Source: Ophiobolus disseminans (lineage: Eukaryota; Ascomycota; Dothideomycetes; Pleosporales; Phaeosphaeriaceae). Taken from it: a stretch of DNA of 64,000 nt. The stretch is taken from the NCBI GenBank assembly GCA_010093685.1, contig MU006236.1:62001-126000 (forward strand), read 5' to 3'. The notes below the pieces were generated by a model. It was not told the origin of the DNA, made no database searches, and was given only the letters and a program-made list of their open reading frames with translations. The translations under genes were made by a program, and so were the position numbers. This document shows, in pieces, positions 1-11,517 of the stretch (the first letter of the stretch is position 1; each line of letters begins with the position of its first letter).

Positions 1-157
1 CTTTCCCGCAATCTGACCGCCGTGTGTTTGCACCTCCCATCTCCAAACTCGCCCCCACTTATCTTCTCAACACTCACCTCACCTTCTCCCTCAACATCAC
101 TCTCCAGCCCACCTTCTTTTGCTCACACTCTCGAACCGTCTTCAAGCCTCTGTAATC

Positions 158-1122
158 ATGATGTTGTTCAAGACTCTACTCCTTGCTCTCACCACCTTCC
201 TCATCACCACCGCTCTAGGCGCTCCATCCCAGCACATGGCCCGCGATCCCGGCCTCGACAAGCCAACCATCGAGCCTCCCGCCCCAAACCTAGACTGGCA
301 CCTGACTCGCCTGCTCAAGGGGCCCATCGTCGAGGAAGTCAAGTTCTGGGACAACGGCAAGATTAACCAGCAATGCAAAGACGTATTCCAGAAGAACGGC
401 TTCAAGATCGAAGATATTCTCATGTTCCACGTGCACTATTCTGACGTACAAATCACCCTTACCAATAAACATTTGTATTTGTCGGGACTAACGATGGAAT
501 GACAGTGCTACCTCCCCTGGACCATGTGCGCCCACAAAGCCGCACAGTGGACCGCTCCACTCATCGCCCTCAACATCGGCCTCATACCGCCCAACATGCG
601 CGTGTGGATTCGCCACGTAATTGCACTGCCAGGCGAGGCCCGCACATCTGCGCTGAACTTTTCCGTCCTCATCCACGGGCAGGCAACGATGCAGGATATC
701 TTTGCTTCGGCGGCGCCTGGATTCGGCCAAGGTATCATGGGCGATGGAAAACCGTACTGGGGTTCGTACTCCATTCCTCTTTACCATGTTTATGAAAACG
801 TCGAGCTTACTAACAGGGAGCAGCGAAGCAACCCTGGCTCGACGCGTACGCCGCGGACTCCGCGGTCCTGAACGACAAGGCGAAAGCGAACCAGAAAGAG
901 AACTTCGCGCAGATGAATGTCGTTGCTATGGCGGAGTTTGAGAACCCGGGGTGCTGGAAAGATGCTATTCCGCAGTTGGAGAAGCTGCGCCATCAGGTGG
1001 ATGTGATCAAGACGGAGCTGGGTAGGTATTTCAACACTATCGAGGGCGTGAAGTGCGAGGCAAGGTGGTTGGTGGATACTCCCGTGGGCTTGCCGGAGGA
1101 GTTGCCTGACTACGGCGCATGA
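158..1122 (+). CDS. Secreted hypothetical protein, three exons
   Basis: Model join(158..445,506..761,821..1122), 281 aa. I chose the ATG at 158 because it opens directly into a signal peptide (hydrophobic core LLLALTTFLITTALG, cleavage near residue 20). Intron 1 (446-505) removes an in-frame stop; intron 2 (762-820) has a TTACTAAC branch site shortly before its AG, and only the AG at 819-820 keeps frame. The mature protein has scattered cysteines (QQCKD, CYLPWTMC, GCW, VKCEARW) and no membrane segment after the signal, so I infer an extracellular soluble protein. I do not recognise the family. It lies alone on the plus strand upstream of the minus-strand CFEM-like array. Confidence 0.75.
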
Positions 1123-1433
1123 GAGGGTGGAGAGTACGACATCTGGACTGAATCTTCCAGATACATGAAGGGTGCTAAACAAACGGGGTATGGATATATA
1201 TAAGACCAATGTAGTCTCTCCCATCCAGGAAATAGGACATTTCAAGGAACAATATTTGGTCTACAACTTCTCTTACACATTGCTTTGGGGCTTGTGCTCA
1301 GCTCTACTACGATGCAGAGGGAATTGGGAGTGGATATGCATGGGAATTGAGATAGTCTTGAACATCCAATATCCATGACCCTCCCATCTGTCTCCATCCT
1401 CCCTCTCCCCTCCTCAAACATTATCCCTGGGAA

Positions 1434-2042
1434 CTACCTATACTCCGGTCCACCCACTCCACCTACAGCTCTACCACCCTCTCTCTCCCTCGTCCCTATC
1501 CCATTATCCCGCTCCTCCGTCCCACTATAACTCCCACCATCCCTCCCACCCTCATCCTTCCTCCCCTCTATATTCTTCCTCCTCTCCCTAACACAAATCC
1601 ACCCCACCAGCCCCACCAACCCCAGTAAAGCGGCTACTACGCCACCGGCAGCTATTCCGGCTCTTGCGGCGTTGCTTAGCGACGGCGAAGTATTTGTGCT
1701 TAGCGGGGAGGAAGTGGGGATGAGTGAGGTTGGTGTTAATATTGGTGTGGATGTGGTGGTATATAGGGTCGTTGGTGTACGTGCCATGCTGGTGCTGAGT
1801 AGGATGAACGATACAGTTGAGACGTCTATGAGCGGTGTTGATGTTTGAGTCGAGGTCGGTGTTGATGGTTCCGCGGGGGGTTTTAAAGAAATTCTGAATG
1901 TAAAGTCTGGGTGGAGTGAGGAGGGTGATGGAGTCGGTGTAGGGAATGCATCGAACGTGATGGTGGGGAGTGAAATGTTCATGTTTTGTGAAAGTGCGAT
2001 AATCGTGCGGAGATATCGCGTAAGATGGATTGAAAGTAGCAT
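1434..2042 (-). CDS. Ser/Thr-rich single-pass membrane protein
   Basis: About 202 aa from the ATG at 2042; the frame stays open to 2159, so the start is uncertain. Visible order: short hydrophobic N-terminus (MLLSIHLTRYLRTIIAL), a Ser/Thr/Pro-rich stretch of about 100 residues likely to be O-glycosylated, one membrane segment (AGIAAGGVVAALLGLVGLVGW), then a basic stop-transfer sequence and a charged Gly/Arg/Glu-rich tail. This is the ectodomain-TM-tail layout of its neighbours, but no cysteine-rich CFEM-like module is visible in or upstream of it. It may be a truncated member of the array or a Mid2-like wall-stress sensor; function is not assignable from sequence. Confidence 0.5.
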   Translation of the reverse strand: MLLSIHLTRYLRTIIALSQNMNISLPTITFDAFPTPTPSPSSLHPDFTFRISLKPPAEPSTPTSTQTSTPLIDVSTVSFILLSTSMARTPTTLYTTTSTPILTPTSLIPTSSPLSTNTSPSLSNAARAGIAAGGVVAALLGLVGLVGWICVRERRKNIEGRKDEGGRDGGSYSGTEERDNGIGTREREGGRAVGGVGGPEYR

Positions 2043-2505
2043 TTTGAGATGGATGGAATGGATGAAGACATCTCGTCGTGAGTTGTATCCGTTGACGATG
2101 CGCGTGACACGTTGGGCTAAGTCATCACCATCGTGGCTCGTTTTATGATTCTTTCGCAACTTTTCTTTCTCGTTTCCTCAATCATCTGGCCCGGCGAATA
2201 TTCTTGGTCATTTCAACGTGTCGCATTATGAAGTTCGCGAAAGTTCATCCTTGTAGTGTCATCTTTTATAGCTCACCTGAAATTGTTTATGACCATCATA
2301 GTGACTTTTTACTTTTATTCTCTGCCGTGAGCCCAAACGTATGACTTTATTGCATTTGTCGTGTTTGCTTTTCTCCAGGACTCTGCTGTCCGCCTAATCG
2401 TACGTGGGTGCGTCGTTGTCATAACTTGCGTGTAGGCGACTATTAATCTGTCAGTCCTATGAAATCCGTTCTCGCGTTCTCGCCTCATGCGCCGTCGAAC
2501 TGTAA

Positions 2506-3458
2506 TCAATTCTGCGACCTCGCTTCAGTCGATAGAGCCGGTCCGATCGAATCAAGTTTAGGTATGGGCCTATAGACATCCAGCTCTGGGAGGCGCACAT
2601 CATTGCCGGGTAGCTCTTGAACATGGCAGGAACCGTCCAACTCCTTTCTTTCTATGATTTCCTGGTCATTTTGCGTTTGTCCGGTCTTCCGACTACTCTT
2701 CGTGTTCCACAGCCACCAGACATCTCCCAAGGCTATAGCAATGCCGATTGTGGTAGCAGCTGCCGAGATCCCACCGGTTGCGGCAGGGCATAATATAGAT
2801 GACGGATTTGGTGGGTAGTTGATGTAGTTGAGAGCGAAATTGTGGGCAATGACATTGCTGAAGATGATATGAGGAGCACTGGAGCTGGGAGGGATGGTTT
2901 AACGGATGACGCGGCAGGAGAGGTGGTAGTTGTGGTTTCTGACGTGCTCGGAGCTTGCGACGACGAGTAATTCAAGCTTATTGAAGTCAGGTCAGACGAA
3001 ATTGTCGCAAGAGTCGATGTCATGCGACTGAGAGAGGTGCTCGTGGATCGTCCTACCGGAAATGAATCAGACGATGACCATCTCCGGCTCAAGTCGCCTA
3101 CTAGAGCCTGCTGTACGAAGAAGGCAAAAAGCGGGTTTCCTGGTTCAAGTATAGTTTCGATGTCCACACCTTGCTTAGTTCAGTGTTAGTCGTCTGATAC
3201 ATTTCGATCGTACATGACCTCGCCGATTTATTGCAAGAAGCTGTCAAGCATGACTTCGATTCGCCGTTTAAAAGCGAGCTCTAGAGAGGCACTTCTCCGC
3301 ACATGCACCGGTAATCGCATCCGTGACAAGTGGGACCCGGGCCAGGCGATGGCGTCACGGTTGCCCGCTCGAGGCATTGAAGCTGCTGAAGTCAGCCTTG
3401 TCCTTTTGTAAACGTTGGTGAAGCTCACTGTGCAGAGGTCGTAGTCTAGGGTAGCCAT
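2506..3458 (-). pseudogene. Broken CFEM-like/Ser-Thr/TM gene
   Basis: Read from an ATG at 3458: a short exon ending DLCT, an intron, then a CFEM-like stretch (QLQCLERATV, CHGCDYRCMC) and, after an in-frame TAG at 3281-3283, the expected continuation SSLLNGESKSCLTASC. The cysteine order matches the intact CFEM protein at 8574-9044. A further intron (about 44 nt, branch CTAAC) leads to VDIETILEPGN, a Ser/Thr-rich linker, a membrane segment (SAAATTIGIAIALG) and a tail with KELDG and QELPG typical of these proteins. The linker and the membrane segment lie in different frames, so one frameshift is also needed unless an unusual intron exists. No signal peptide was found. I infer a pseudogene. Confidence 0.55.
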
Positions 3459-4422
3459 GCTGGACGGATGATGTTGTTACAACCATGGATACTGTCATGA
3501 TAGTTCGATGGTGCTGAGCTCTCGTCGTTTCATTTGCAATGATCTGTCTCGTCGTTGAGGTAACAAGTCTCTGTGATCCTCTTGCGCTATCACAGTCCCA
3601 CAGAAGCCGAATCTGTCGACAGAGGCCAAGAGCAGACTAAGGTTGTTAACCAACCACATTTTGCGAATCAAATAGCGTTTATCGTATGTTATTCGTGTCG
3701 TACAGTGCGGTAGGTGTCAAAAGCATGGATTGTGGCGGAACCAGGATTAAGCAGATGCGATCACGAGACCTACATCACGACGTCATCCCAATGTTACTTA
3801 CACCACTTATGTGCCTCAGTGTCTCCAAATCTCGCACAAAGCTCAAAGTCCATCGGCTTTCATAATCTTCAAAAGATTAGCGCGGCCAGGAATTGCGCGA
3901 CACATGTACCTGCCCCAGCTCCAACCCTTGTGCGACCAAGCACAGCGCACTCTACACAACCAACATCAACACACGTACAACCGCACACGCAGTCCCTGCA
4001 CCCTCTTCACCCTGACCGACTCATTACATTCGTCTCTTCCCATCTTGGCAAATTCCTCATTCCAGTCGGTGCAATGCCGTCCCTTTCCGTAAATTGCATT
4101 GACTGCAACACTGAAGTGCGAGAAGAACAATTTCCGATTGTAAGATGCTGTTCCGAATCTACGTCTGTCATATTACGAGTCCTTACCCCCTCCAAATCGT
4201 ACACTACCACACCTTTACACCAACCCATCTCTTCAATTCCTCTTCCTCCTTTTCAGAAATTCTGCGACACTCCTCCCGTGGCATTAACCCTATTCCCACT
4301 CCCATTACCCCCATTTCCACCACCACCAGCATAATACCTCGGCCTCGCCTGCGTCTGCGAACTGGCATCCATCTCCAGACACCCCCCAGTACCAAAGCCA
4401 CCTCCTCCTCCTCCTCCTCCAC
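3459..4422. other. Intergenic, no supported gene
   Basis: Open frames exist on both strands (one of 206 codons on plus), but they are C/T-rich or A/G-rich low-complexity readings without recognisable domains. The part from 4253 to 4435 on the minus strand reads as a Gly-rich continuation of the next gene in another frame (see the 14-bp repeat). Confidence 0.5.
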
Positions 4423-5907
4423 CTAACTCCGCCACACCATATCCACCACCCCATACCCACCACCCCCATTGCCCAGCTCTACAGCACCACCATGGTCTCC
4501 AATATCACCCCCATTCAACCTCACAATCGGCGTCGTCGCGCCTAACTCACTCACCGGACTGCCTACGCCATGCGCCGGCGGACTAGGACTGTGCCATGAG
4601 CTCATCGTGTGCAGCGTGGTACTGGGTGATATTGGAGGGAGCGAGCGGGATTCGAGTTCAGGGTAGGGCGAGTTGGTGAAGCGCATTTCGGGCTGGAGAA
4701 TTTGGGGTTGGTGTTGGATATTTGCATGCTGCTGTTGCATATCCGAATGTTGAGTTTGAGTATGGTGATATTTCAACGGCACGGGCGGAACTCCACTATT
4801 CCTATTTCTGTTCTGCGCATGTGGATTCGTCATCGTAGCGTAGCGATCTGGAATCGTGCTTTCGTTGTGTAACTCACCTTTGTCGTTGGCCATCTGAGCA
4901 CCTGATCCAACGGCGGAGTGGCTCTCGAGGTCTGGTAAAGTGGCTTTGGCGTGTCCGCCTGCACTCGGGTCCCAGCTCGGGGGAGTGGAGGCGTGGGCGC
5001 GAGAGCGCTTGCGGCGGCGCAGGAGGAAGAAGATCGCGGCGATGGAGGCGGCGAGGAAGACTGCTCCGCCGGCTGCGGCGCCAGCGATGGTGGCGGTGTT
5101 CTTTTGGGGTTCGGCGTGTTTTGCGGAGGGTGAAGATGTGGGTACAACTGCGGGGGTTGTTTCGATTGTGTGGATGTGTGTGACGCCGTTGGCTTCTGTT
5201 TCCGTGACGACTGAGGTGATGGGTTGGACGTCTGGTTGGCTTTGGCGTGGTAGAGGACCTGCTTTAGTAGTTTGTGGTTGTTCGCGGCCTTCAGTGACTG
5301 TAGACACCGAAGTCGGTGGTGATACAGTAGCTATCACCGCTGAACTCGGTGCCGGCGCGGTAGAACCCGAGGTGGCGAATGTAGACTGAGTCGAAGATAC
5401 GGCTTTTGAACTTGGTTTTCCGGAGCTCGTAGGTACTGCATCGAGGTATCTGGCCCAGTCCTGCCCAACGTCTGATTTCTTGATCGGGCCATAGGATTTG
5501 CCTTCGCAGTCCTTCTTGAAGGCGCTCATGAAATCTGCACGCGTTAGTGAATGAAGCAAACGTTTCGAATAAGTTTACCATAGCGATCTTTATTTTCAGA
5601 ACAGCGGGCAAGTATGCAAATACCAAAGCTGTCAAAGAAGTCGTCGATAATGCCTTCTAGTTGACAGAAGCCACCCAGGGTGACTGCGCACGTAGCATCG
5701 AAAAATTTCCCGTCGAGGCATCTCCGCTATGTCTTGGTTAACATACGTCAAGTTAATGATGACCTCCCGAGATCGCGACTAGAGACTTACCGTGCATTGC
5801 GGCAGGCCAGGCGCTGGAATTGCATTCCTACACCAATACTCCTGATCACCTATCTGCGAACTCTGCGCAACCACTACACCAAACAAGAGGAAGATCGAAA
5901 ATAACAT
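4423..5907 (-). CDS. CFEM-like cysteine-rich single-pass membrane protein
   Basis: Model complement(join(4423..5534,5579..5726,5791..5907)), 458 aa. Exon 1 gives a clear signal peptide (MLFSIFLLFGVVVAQ). The ectodomain has a CFEM-like cysteine pattern (EYWC, LPQCTRRCL, ATC, GGFC, GICILARC, KKDC), followed by a Ser/Thr/Pro linker of roughly 100 residues, one membrane segment (IAGAAAGGAVFLAASIAAIFFLL) with RRRKR stop-transfer, and a long tail rich in Gln, His and Pro. Known CFEM proteins act at the cell surface in heme uptake, adhesion or plant interaction; the role here is inferred only. The stop lies just after a 14-bp tandem duplication; another frame continues as a 60-residue Gly-rich tail, so the C-terminus may be shortened by a frameshift. 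Confidence 0.75.
4437..4464. repeat. Tandem 14-bp imperfect duplication
   Basis: Plus strand reads CCATATCCACCACC then CCATACCCACCACC, one mismatch. It lies in the last codons of the minus-strand gene 4423-5907. Fourteen is not a multiple of three, so gaining one unit shifts the frame. Confidence 0.9.
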
Positions 5908-6426
5908 CTAGAATCTGTAGACACGTTGACAACCAGATTAGAGGGAAAGGAAGTGAGTGAGATGGTTGATGGAAATAGGTAAAGTTGTCTAGGGTGTTTG
6001 CTCCCCTCCCCAAACAGGCAAGGCGCACCAATACTTCAAGTCCCACGAACCTGCGCAGGAAACGGGAACGTGCCGATGTATTGCGCACGTAACATCTACT
6101 TGTTCGTGATACCAACTGTACGTGTAGGCGCACGGGGAAAGTGGGGTGTGTGTTTGTGGAACTGACACCGGAATGGGTCCTTAAGCCGCAGCCCAAGCTG
6201 TGGGAAGTCGCACATAGGCGTCGAATTCGTGATCTAGAGCCGTGATACTGAATACCGATGACTCCCTACTCCTAAAAACAAGCCATACATCCCTAAAGAT
6301 GAGCGCCGAATCCAAAATACCATCCTTTTCAAACCCCAAATGCCGCCATATTCACACTGGCACTAGGAACCTCGTGTACACCCAAAAGTTCATCCCCCTT
6401 TAAACCCCACCAAGATCCCCCCCTCC
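5908..6426. other. Intergenic spacer within the CFEM-like array
   Basis: Holds the presumed promoter of the gene starting at 5907 and the 3' end region of the gene ending at 6427. No further coding signal was seen. Confidence 0.5.
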
Positions 6427-8221
6427 TCAAAACCCAGTCTGTCGATACCCCACCGTCTCCCCATCAAGCCCATACACCGGCGACGTATGACTCGCCGTCA
6501 TAACCGGGCTCATCCAACTCTGCGTCCTCACGCCGCGCTCATTGTACACCGGCGAGCCCTGCACCTCATGCAGGACCGAGTGCCGTGGCGTAGGCAGAAT
6601 TTCGTCCTCGTCGGGCCGCAGCGGGCGCTGGGGCGGTTGACTGACTGACTGGTGGCGCGGAGGTGGCGAGCGCACAGGTGGCCGATAGCCGTGGTTCCAA
6701 TATGCGACTTTAGACGGGAATTGCGATTGCTTGTCCAAGTCGTCGTAGATGCTGCTCGGCGCCGTGGGGTTGGGGTGTTGCTGTGGATGATAACACTCTG
6801 GGCGGAAGGGCGTCGAGTCGACGGATTTGGGGGCCCAGGATCCGACATGCGTGTCTACGCGCGTGGTGCCGAGACTATCTGAGGAGGTGCGTTGATGCAT
6901 GGGTTGGAGGGCGTTGATGCGCGCGTGGACGCCGCCGCCGACTTGGAGTTGGTCTTCTAGGATGGCTTTTTGCTTGTCGGATTCGCGCTGCTTCTTTTTG
7001 GAGCGCAGGTAGAAGAGTATGCCCGCGATGAGGAGTCCGATGAAGAGGCAACCGATGCTGACTGCTATGCCGGCGATGGCGCCGGTGGAGAGTCCCTTGC
7101 CCATATCATGATGTTGGGTTTCCGTAGAGTTGTGGGGTGACGGTCCGATGGGGGTTGTGCCGGGGAAGTACTTCTGCATGTACCAGGCAGGGACGAAGGG
7201 CTTCCACTGGTCGCTGATGTCGACGAGCGTGATGTTTGATTTATCACATGCATATGCGAAGGAGTCCATCCACTCTGTGGAGAGGTGTTAGCACCCACGT
7301 CAAATATTGGAAGAAGACTGAAAGCGGAACTGACCTTTTCGACCAAGCTCGCTGTAGCACTCGTTGAACAAGCAGTTCTGTTCAAAGTACGTGCTCTTTG
7401 AGATGGAGCTGCTGATCTTGCAGACACATCGCAGGTTGGTCAACCTACATGGATCGATGCTCTTCTTGTCGACGAGGCAATTCTCCGTGACCTATACATA
7501 TCAGCCAAGCTGCGAGCAGACTTCAACGCATCTCACATACTCCACACATAGGTATATGTATGTCTGCCCAAGTGGTTGTTGTAGCCGCCAGGGGCGGTGC
7601 TTGGGGTGACTCCATTGTTGACTGTTGGGTAGTGGGCGCGGTGGTGGGTGAGGTGGTGGAGGGTGCGAGGGTAGAAGTCGATAGCAAGGTCGAAGTCAAG
7701 GTCGATGCTAAGGTAATTGTGGAGCTCGTAGATTCGGGCGCTTTGTCAGGAAGGTCGGCTGGGGCAAACAGAGTCCAATCAGGAGGGAACGAGTTCTTAT
7801 AGTAGTGTTGATAATTGGCGAATTTCATATACTGAAGTACGAATTCTGAGCGTGTTAGAGAAGATTTTTTGCAAATTCTAATCATCGTAGGGTCACTCAC
7901 CTTTCTTGTCCTCATCGGCTTCGCACTCCCCTGCCAGGCAAGAGCTGCTGAAATACCTGTTGCCCAATAGATACGAGTCTTCCCCAAAGATGCAGGCGAG
8001 ATCGTTGGTTTTGCAGGTCAATGGTCCTGGCGGCCATTCCGGATGCTGTTTGTCTGTGTGGGCCTCACTCCGGCACTTCTCCGAGATCTTTCCTGGTCAG
8101 TGTTTGCTCCAGAGGGGATGCTATTGAGCGATCTTACCTGGCAAGCCTTAGCAGCCCTGGAGCTCACGCTCGGAGGCGGAGCGTAGCTTTGAGGACCTCG
8201 AGCAACTATGTTTGATGCCAT
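6427..8221 (-). CDS. Membrane protein with two CFEM-like modules
   Basis: Model complement(join(6427..7274,7335..7491,7541..7845,7901..8087,8138..8221)), 526 aa; all five exons join in frame. Module 1 (KACQISEKC, LTCKTNDLACIF, SSSCLAGEC) is followed by a Ser/Thr/Pro linker (STLTSTLLSTSTLAPSTTS). Module 2 (IPMCGVTENCL, DPCRLTNLRCVC, QNCLFNEC, YACDKS) follows, then a membrane segment (GAIAGIAVSIGCLFIGLLIAGILFYL), basic RSKKKQR and a long cytoplasmic tail. Each module shows the CFEM order of cysteines. The chosen start (MASNIVARG) is not a convincing signal peptide, so an N-terminal exon may be missing. It could also be two neighbouring genes, but module 1 lacks its own membrane anchor and module 2 its own signal peptide. 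It sits between two other CFEM-type genes on the same strand. Confidence 0.65.
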
Positions 8222-8573
8222 GACGAGCACAAAGATGGTGTTAGAGCCACTCACCGCAGTGGGTGGTCTCAAGGACTGAAACGGACGGATGGATTAGTCG
8301 GTGGCTCTGAGAGACCGAAAGGTTGTTGAGGGCAAGTCTCGAAGGTGATAGAAGGAAGTCGCGTCAGATTTGGCCGGCCCTGCAACACTGTCAAGTCATA
8401 TGCGAACGTCCCCGCTCCGACGTTTGCCGCCACAGTAAGATGTGAAGCACCTCAACAACAAACGGAAGCGCGCCAAACAAGGTGTACAAGAAGGAGTGTG
8501 TATTAGTTATTATTTTATGTAAATGCAGATCGCTGGAAACGCTGTGAATGCTGGACGTGATCATGCGGTTCGT

Positions 8574-9044
8574 TCAAACTGTAGTTGGGACCTCTGGGAA
8601 GATGGCCTTCTTGTAGCCGAATTCCTCGGTGTCGCAAACGTTCTTCAGCACGTCCTTGTAGGCTGGTAAACGAGTCAGTAAGATTGGCGACTACTTCAGT
8701 GCGGGCACGTACTATAAATCCCTCCAGCCGTGCAAGCTTTGTGGCCTGCGTCGCCATCAATGCACGGTTGCACGACTGATACGTAGCGAGAGACTTCGGC
8801 TTGCTCTAGTTTGCACAGACACACAAGGTCATTGGTTGCGCATCCATTGAACTGCCCGTTTGTTGTGGTGAGGCATGTCTCCTTTAAACGTGGTCAGTCA
8901 ATGAAACCAATATCTCTGGCATGTTCAACTTACGGCTGCACATGTGGCAATCTTGTTTTGCCTTGCGGATGGGTCGGATGGGAGTGATGATGCTGTAGGA
9001 GCAACGGCAGCAAGTACGGCGAAGAGAGTGGTGGTGAACTTCAT
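8574..9044 (-). CDS. Small secreted CFEM-domain protein
   Basis: Model complement(join(8574..8662,8713..8881,8934..9044)), 122 aa. The ATG at 9044 opens a textbook signal peptide (MKFTTTLFAVLAAVAPTASS). The mature part carries a canonical CFEM domain: IATCAAETCL, NGC, the hallmark NDLVCLC with the aspartate that ligates heme in characterised CFEM proteins, QPCIDGDAGHKAC and KNVC, giving eight cysteines. There is no membrane segment and no clear GPI signal (it ends FPEVPTTV), so I infer a soluble extracellular protein. Small secreted CFEM proteins are known as hemophores or as plant-interaction effectors. It is the cleanest member of the array and served as the template for recognising the decayed ones. 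Confidence 0.88.
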
Positions 9045-10248
9045 GGCTGCGGGTAGGCGAACGTTCAGGTTGGGTGGTAGTTCTGGATGAGGTGGCGAAA
9101 TATTCGAATGTCGATGATGCTAAGAGGAGCCGACAAGCTACCGTCTTATATCTTCCGAGATGTCTTTCTAGATGGGTAGATTGAGGCGCAGCTTGATGAA
9201 CGTTTGCGCGTGGAATGCCCGATGATTTCTCCGAACGCAAACGTTGTGAAGCGTGGGACAAGACAAAGAAACTTCCTTAGCGTTGATCTTCCACGAATCT
9301 TCTGGATTATTTGGCCGTGGCACAATGTTCTGGCTCCAACACAATGTTCCAGGTATTTCAGGATTGGGCGAGGCTGAGCAGTGGCCGATAGTCGTACGCA
9401 CAATGTCGGTCAAAGGTGGTGCTTTTCGTCTCAGTCGGATTGCTTGATCAAACAATGGTGATCGTGCACGTCGGAACAGCCCACCGCTATTTATGTGCTG
9501 CAGCAAACAATGTACAAATTTAGCAACACCGGGCTGTGGAGCGAAGCGCGTGTCTCGATATTCAGGGCAATTGCTGAAGATGATGAAAGACGGGAACCGA
9601 GGTGCGGGGGTGTCTGTGCGGCTGAAGCCCGTTGCGGGGCGAGCCAGACGGAAGAGGCATCGATAGGCGCATTGAGGAGGACAACGATGTCATGTTGAGG
9701 AGGTGCAGTATTGTCTGGTGATGATGATGATAGAGCTGAGGCGTTAGCCAGAAGATGCGTCAGCTTCGGGGTACAAACTGAATGGCAGGAGCGATGATGC
9801 ATCACGTGAGGCTAGTGCACAACATGGAAAATGATCAGAATGATGGAGCAATGCGTCTGTCGTGCACGTTGACTTGGAGAATTTGTTGCCGGCTGACCGC
9901 TCATCATACGACATCACGCTCAGAATTGATTAAGAGCTCGGGAGACGGCGTGACCATGCTTCTCGCATTACCACCTGGGCAGTTGCTGAAGGTACGTTGA
10001 CAGGTGAAGTCATTGAAAGAGATCATGATATTAAGAATCCAATTCAGGCTACTGTGAAGGTCAAAAACGACTTCTCGAATTCTCCCATCGTCAAGTCTGA
10101 CGCCGACAAGCTTGTGAAAATCAATATGTGCCGCAAGAGTTCAAGCTCGCATCCCCGAGATCCCAATGGTATTCCTGGCCCAACGCACGACATCGACGTT
10201 TTTCTAAATTCCTCCGATATTACTCTTTCAGGCGATGCTCGTTCCCCT
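9045..10248. other. Intergenic region, no supported gene
   Basis: About 1.2 kb between the small CFEM gene (its promoter is here) and the CYSTM-type gene. Frames of about 100 codons occur on both strands at 9491-9805 and 9997-10296, but they lack domains, signal peptides or splice support. Confidence 0.5.
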
Positions 10249-10703
10249 TTAGAACAAACAGTCCAAACAACAACAACATGCCAGACCGGCGCATAGACCG
10301 GCGAACAATCCTCCTCCGGCGCCACCCTTCTGCTGCTGCGGGTACATGCCCTGTGGTGGTGGGCCTTGCTGGTAGTTCATGCCCTGTTGCTGGCCTGGCT
10401 GACCGTACTGGCCCTGGGGTGGCCCATATTGGCCCTGCTGCTGGTATGGGTTGGGCGAGTTGCCGTAGTAGTCTGCGTTGCCGGGCGCTTGGTTGTTGTA
10501 GTAGGGCTGCACGCCGCCGGGCGCTGGGCCGGCGTCGTAGTGCGCCGGGGGAGGTGACTGAGGGTACTGAGGCGGCGCGCCTTGGTTATCCTACGATGAA
10601 GTCAGTAGGCGTGATGGTGTAAGATGCGTGTGGCGCAGCGTGGTAATGGGCATGCGATGCGCCGACAATGCGCAACGGGCAGACGTACGTATGGCTTGGA
10701 CAT
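10249..10703 (-). CDS. Small Gln/Pro/Tyr-rich protein with C-terminal CYSTM-like segment
   Basis: Model complement(join(10249..10590,10689..10703)), 118 aa. The first exon is only five codons (MSKPY), with a GTACGT donor; exon 2 continues DNQGAPPQYPQS. The body is built of Tyr/Pro/Gln/Gly repeats (QYGPPQGQYGQPGQQQG), and the end is GGGLFAGLCAGLACCCCLDCLF. This poly-Cys membrane-associated tail after a YPPQ-rich region is the layout of CYSTM/XYPPX-type tail-anchored proteins of fungi and plants, linked to stress tolerance in characterised cases. Location (plasma membrane) is inferred from the family. The tiny first exon explains why the gene is not visible as one open frame. Confidence 0.85.
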
Positions 10704-11517
10704 GCTGATAGAGGAGTCGATGTGAGGAGTTGTGGTATAGGAGCGATGGATGCTTCGGTCGCAAAAAGAGGCGCTTTGATAGTCTGTCGCTGGTGTTGGG
10801 GCGTTCCGTGGCGCGGCTGGGCAGTTGGTCGATCAGCTGCCTTTGTCAGGGATGCGTCCGGCTAAGTCTGCAATCGCTACTTTCTGCTACAGCGATTGAC
10901 GATAGAAGGTGAATGAGGAACGTGAAGTGAACAAAAAGAGGGGAGAGGAGAGATTGAAGAGCGAATTGGCCGCAGTTATGTCCGGCTGTATGGCACACCA
11001 AGTGTCGCGGCAGTGGCGCCCATGTCGGGGCTGTGCATTCGTGTACGCCTAAGCCTAATCCATTCTTAGCCGTCTGCGACATGTTTGGACCGCCGAATGA
11101 GTAAAGACCGTCACCATCCATCTCAGCCATGTGATGCGACATTGTCCATCCCATTCGACACCAGCTGCTTCTACGCTGAGGAGGTCGCACTCCTTGTTCG
11201 CGAATAATGCGACTCGAGGCGCCCTGCGACACATCTGCAGCAGGTCGATATGCGGCTTACGCAAGGCTGAATCACCACAAATGCGGGGCACGAACTCTCT
11301 GCATTTCTCTAGCTGTTGTATCCTCCTCCGACTTCATGTCCGAAGACACCGGTTCGAATTCTAACGCGTACCCATCAACCACCAAAGACCGACTCGGCAC
11401 CGGAACGCGTACACAGAAACGCAAGCTAGTGGCAATCGATGACTGAGCCACAGTGGAGTACCTAGGTATTTGGAACCAAATCATGTGACAAAGCCTGGGT
11501 GAATCTTTGACCATTCA
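10704..11517. other. Intergenic region
   Basis: Upstream of both the CYSTM-type gene (minus) and the polytopic membrane protein (plus), so it probably carries both promoters. No coding unit is supported. Confidence 0.5.

Noticed and set aside
3714..4334. 206-codon plus-strand frame
   Set aside because: Low-complexity Pro/Ser/Thr reading of a C/T-rich tract, no signal, domain or conserved composition.
9997..10296. 99-codon plus-strand frame overlapping the CYSTM-type gene
   Set aside because: Antisense to the end of a well-supported gene, no recognisable features.
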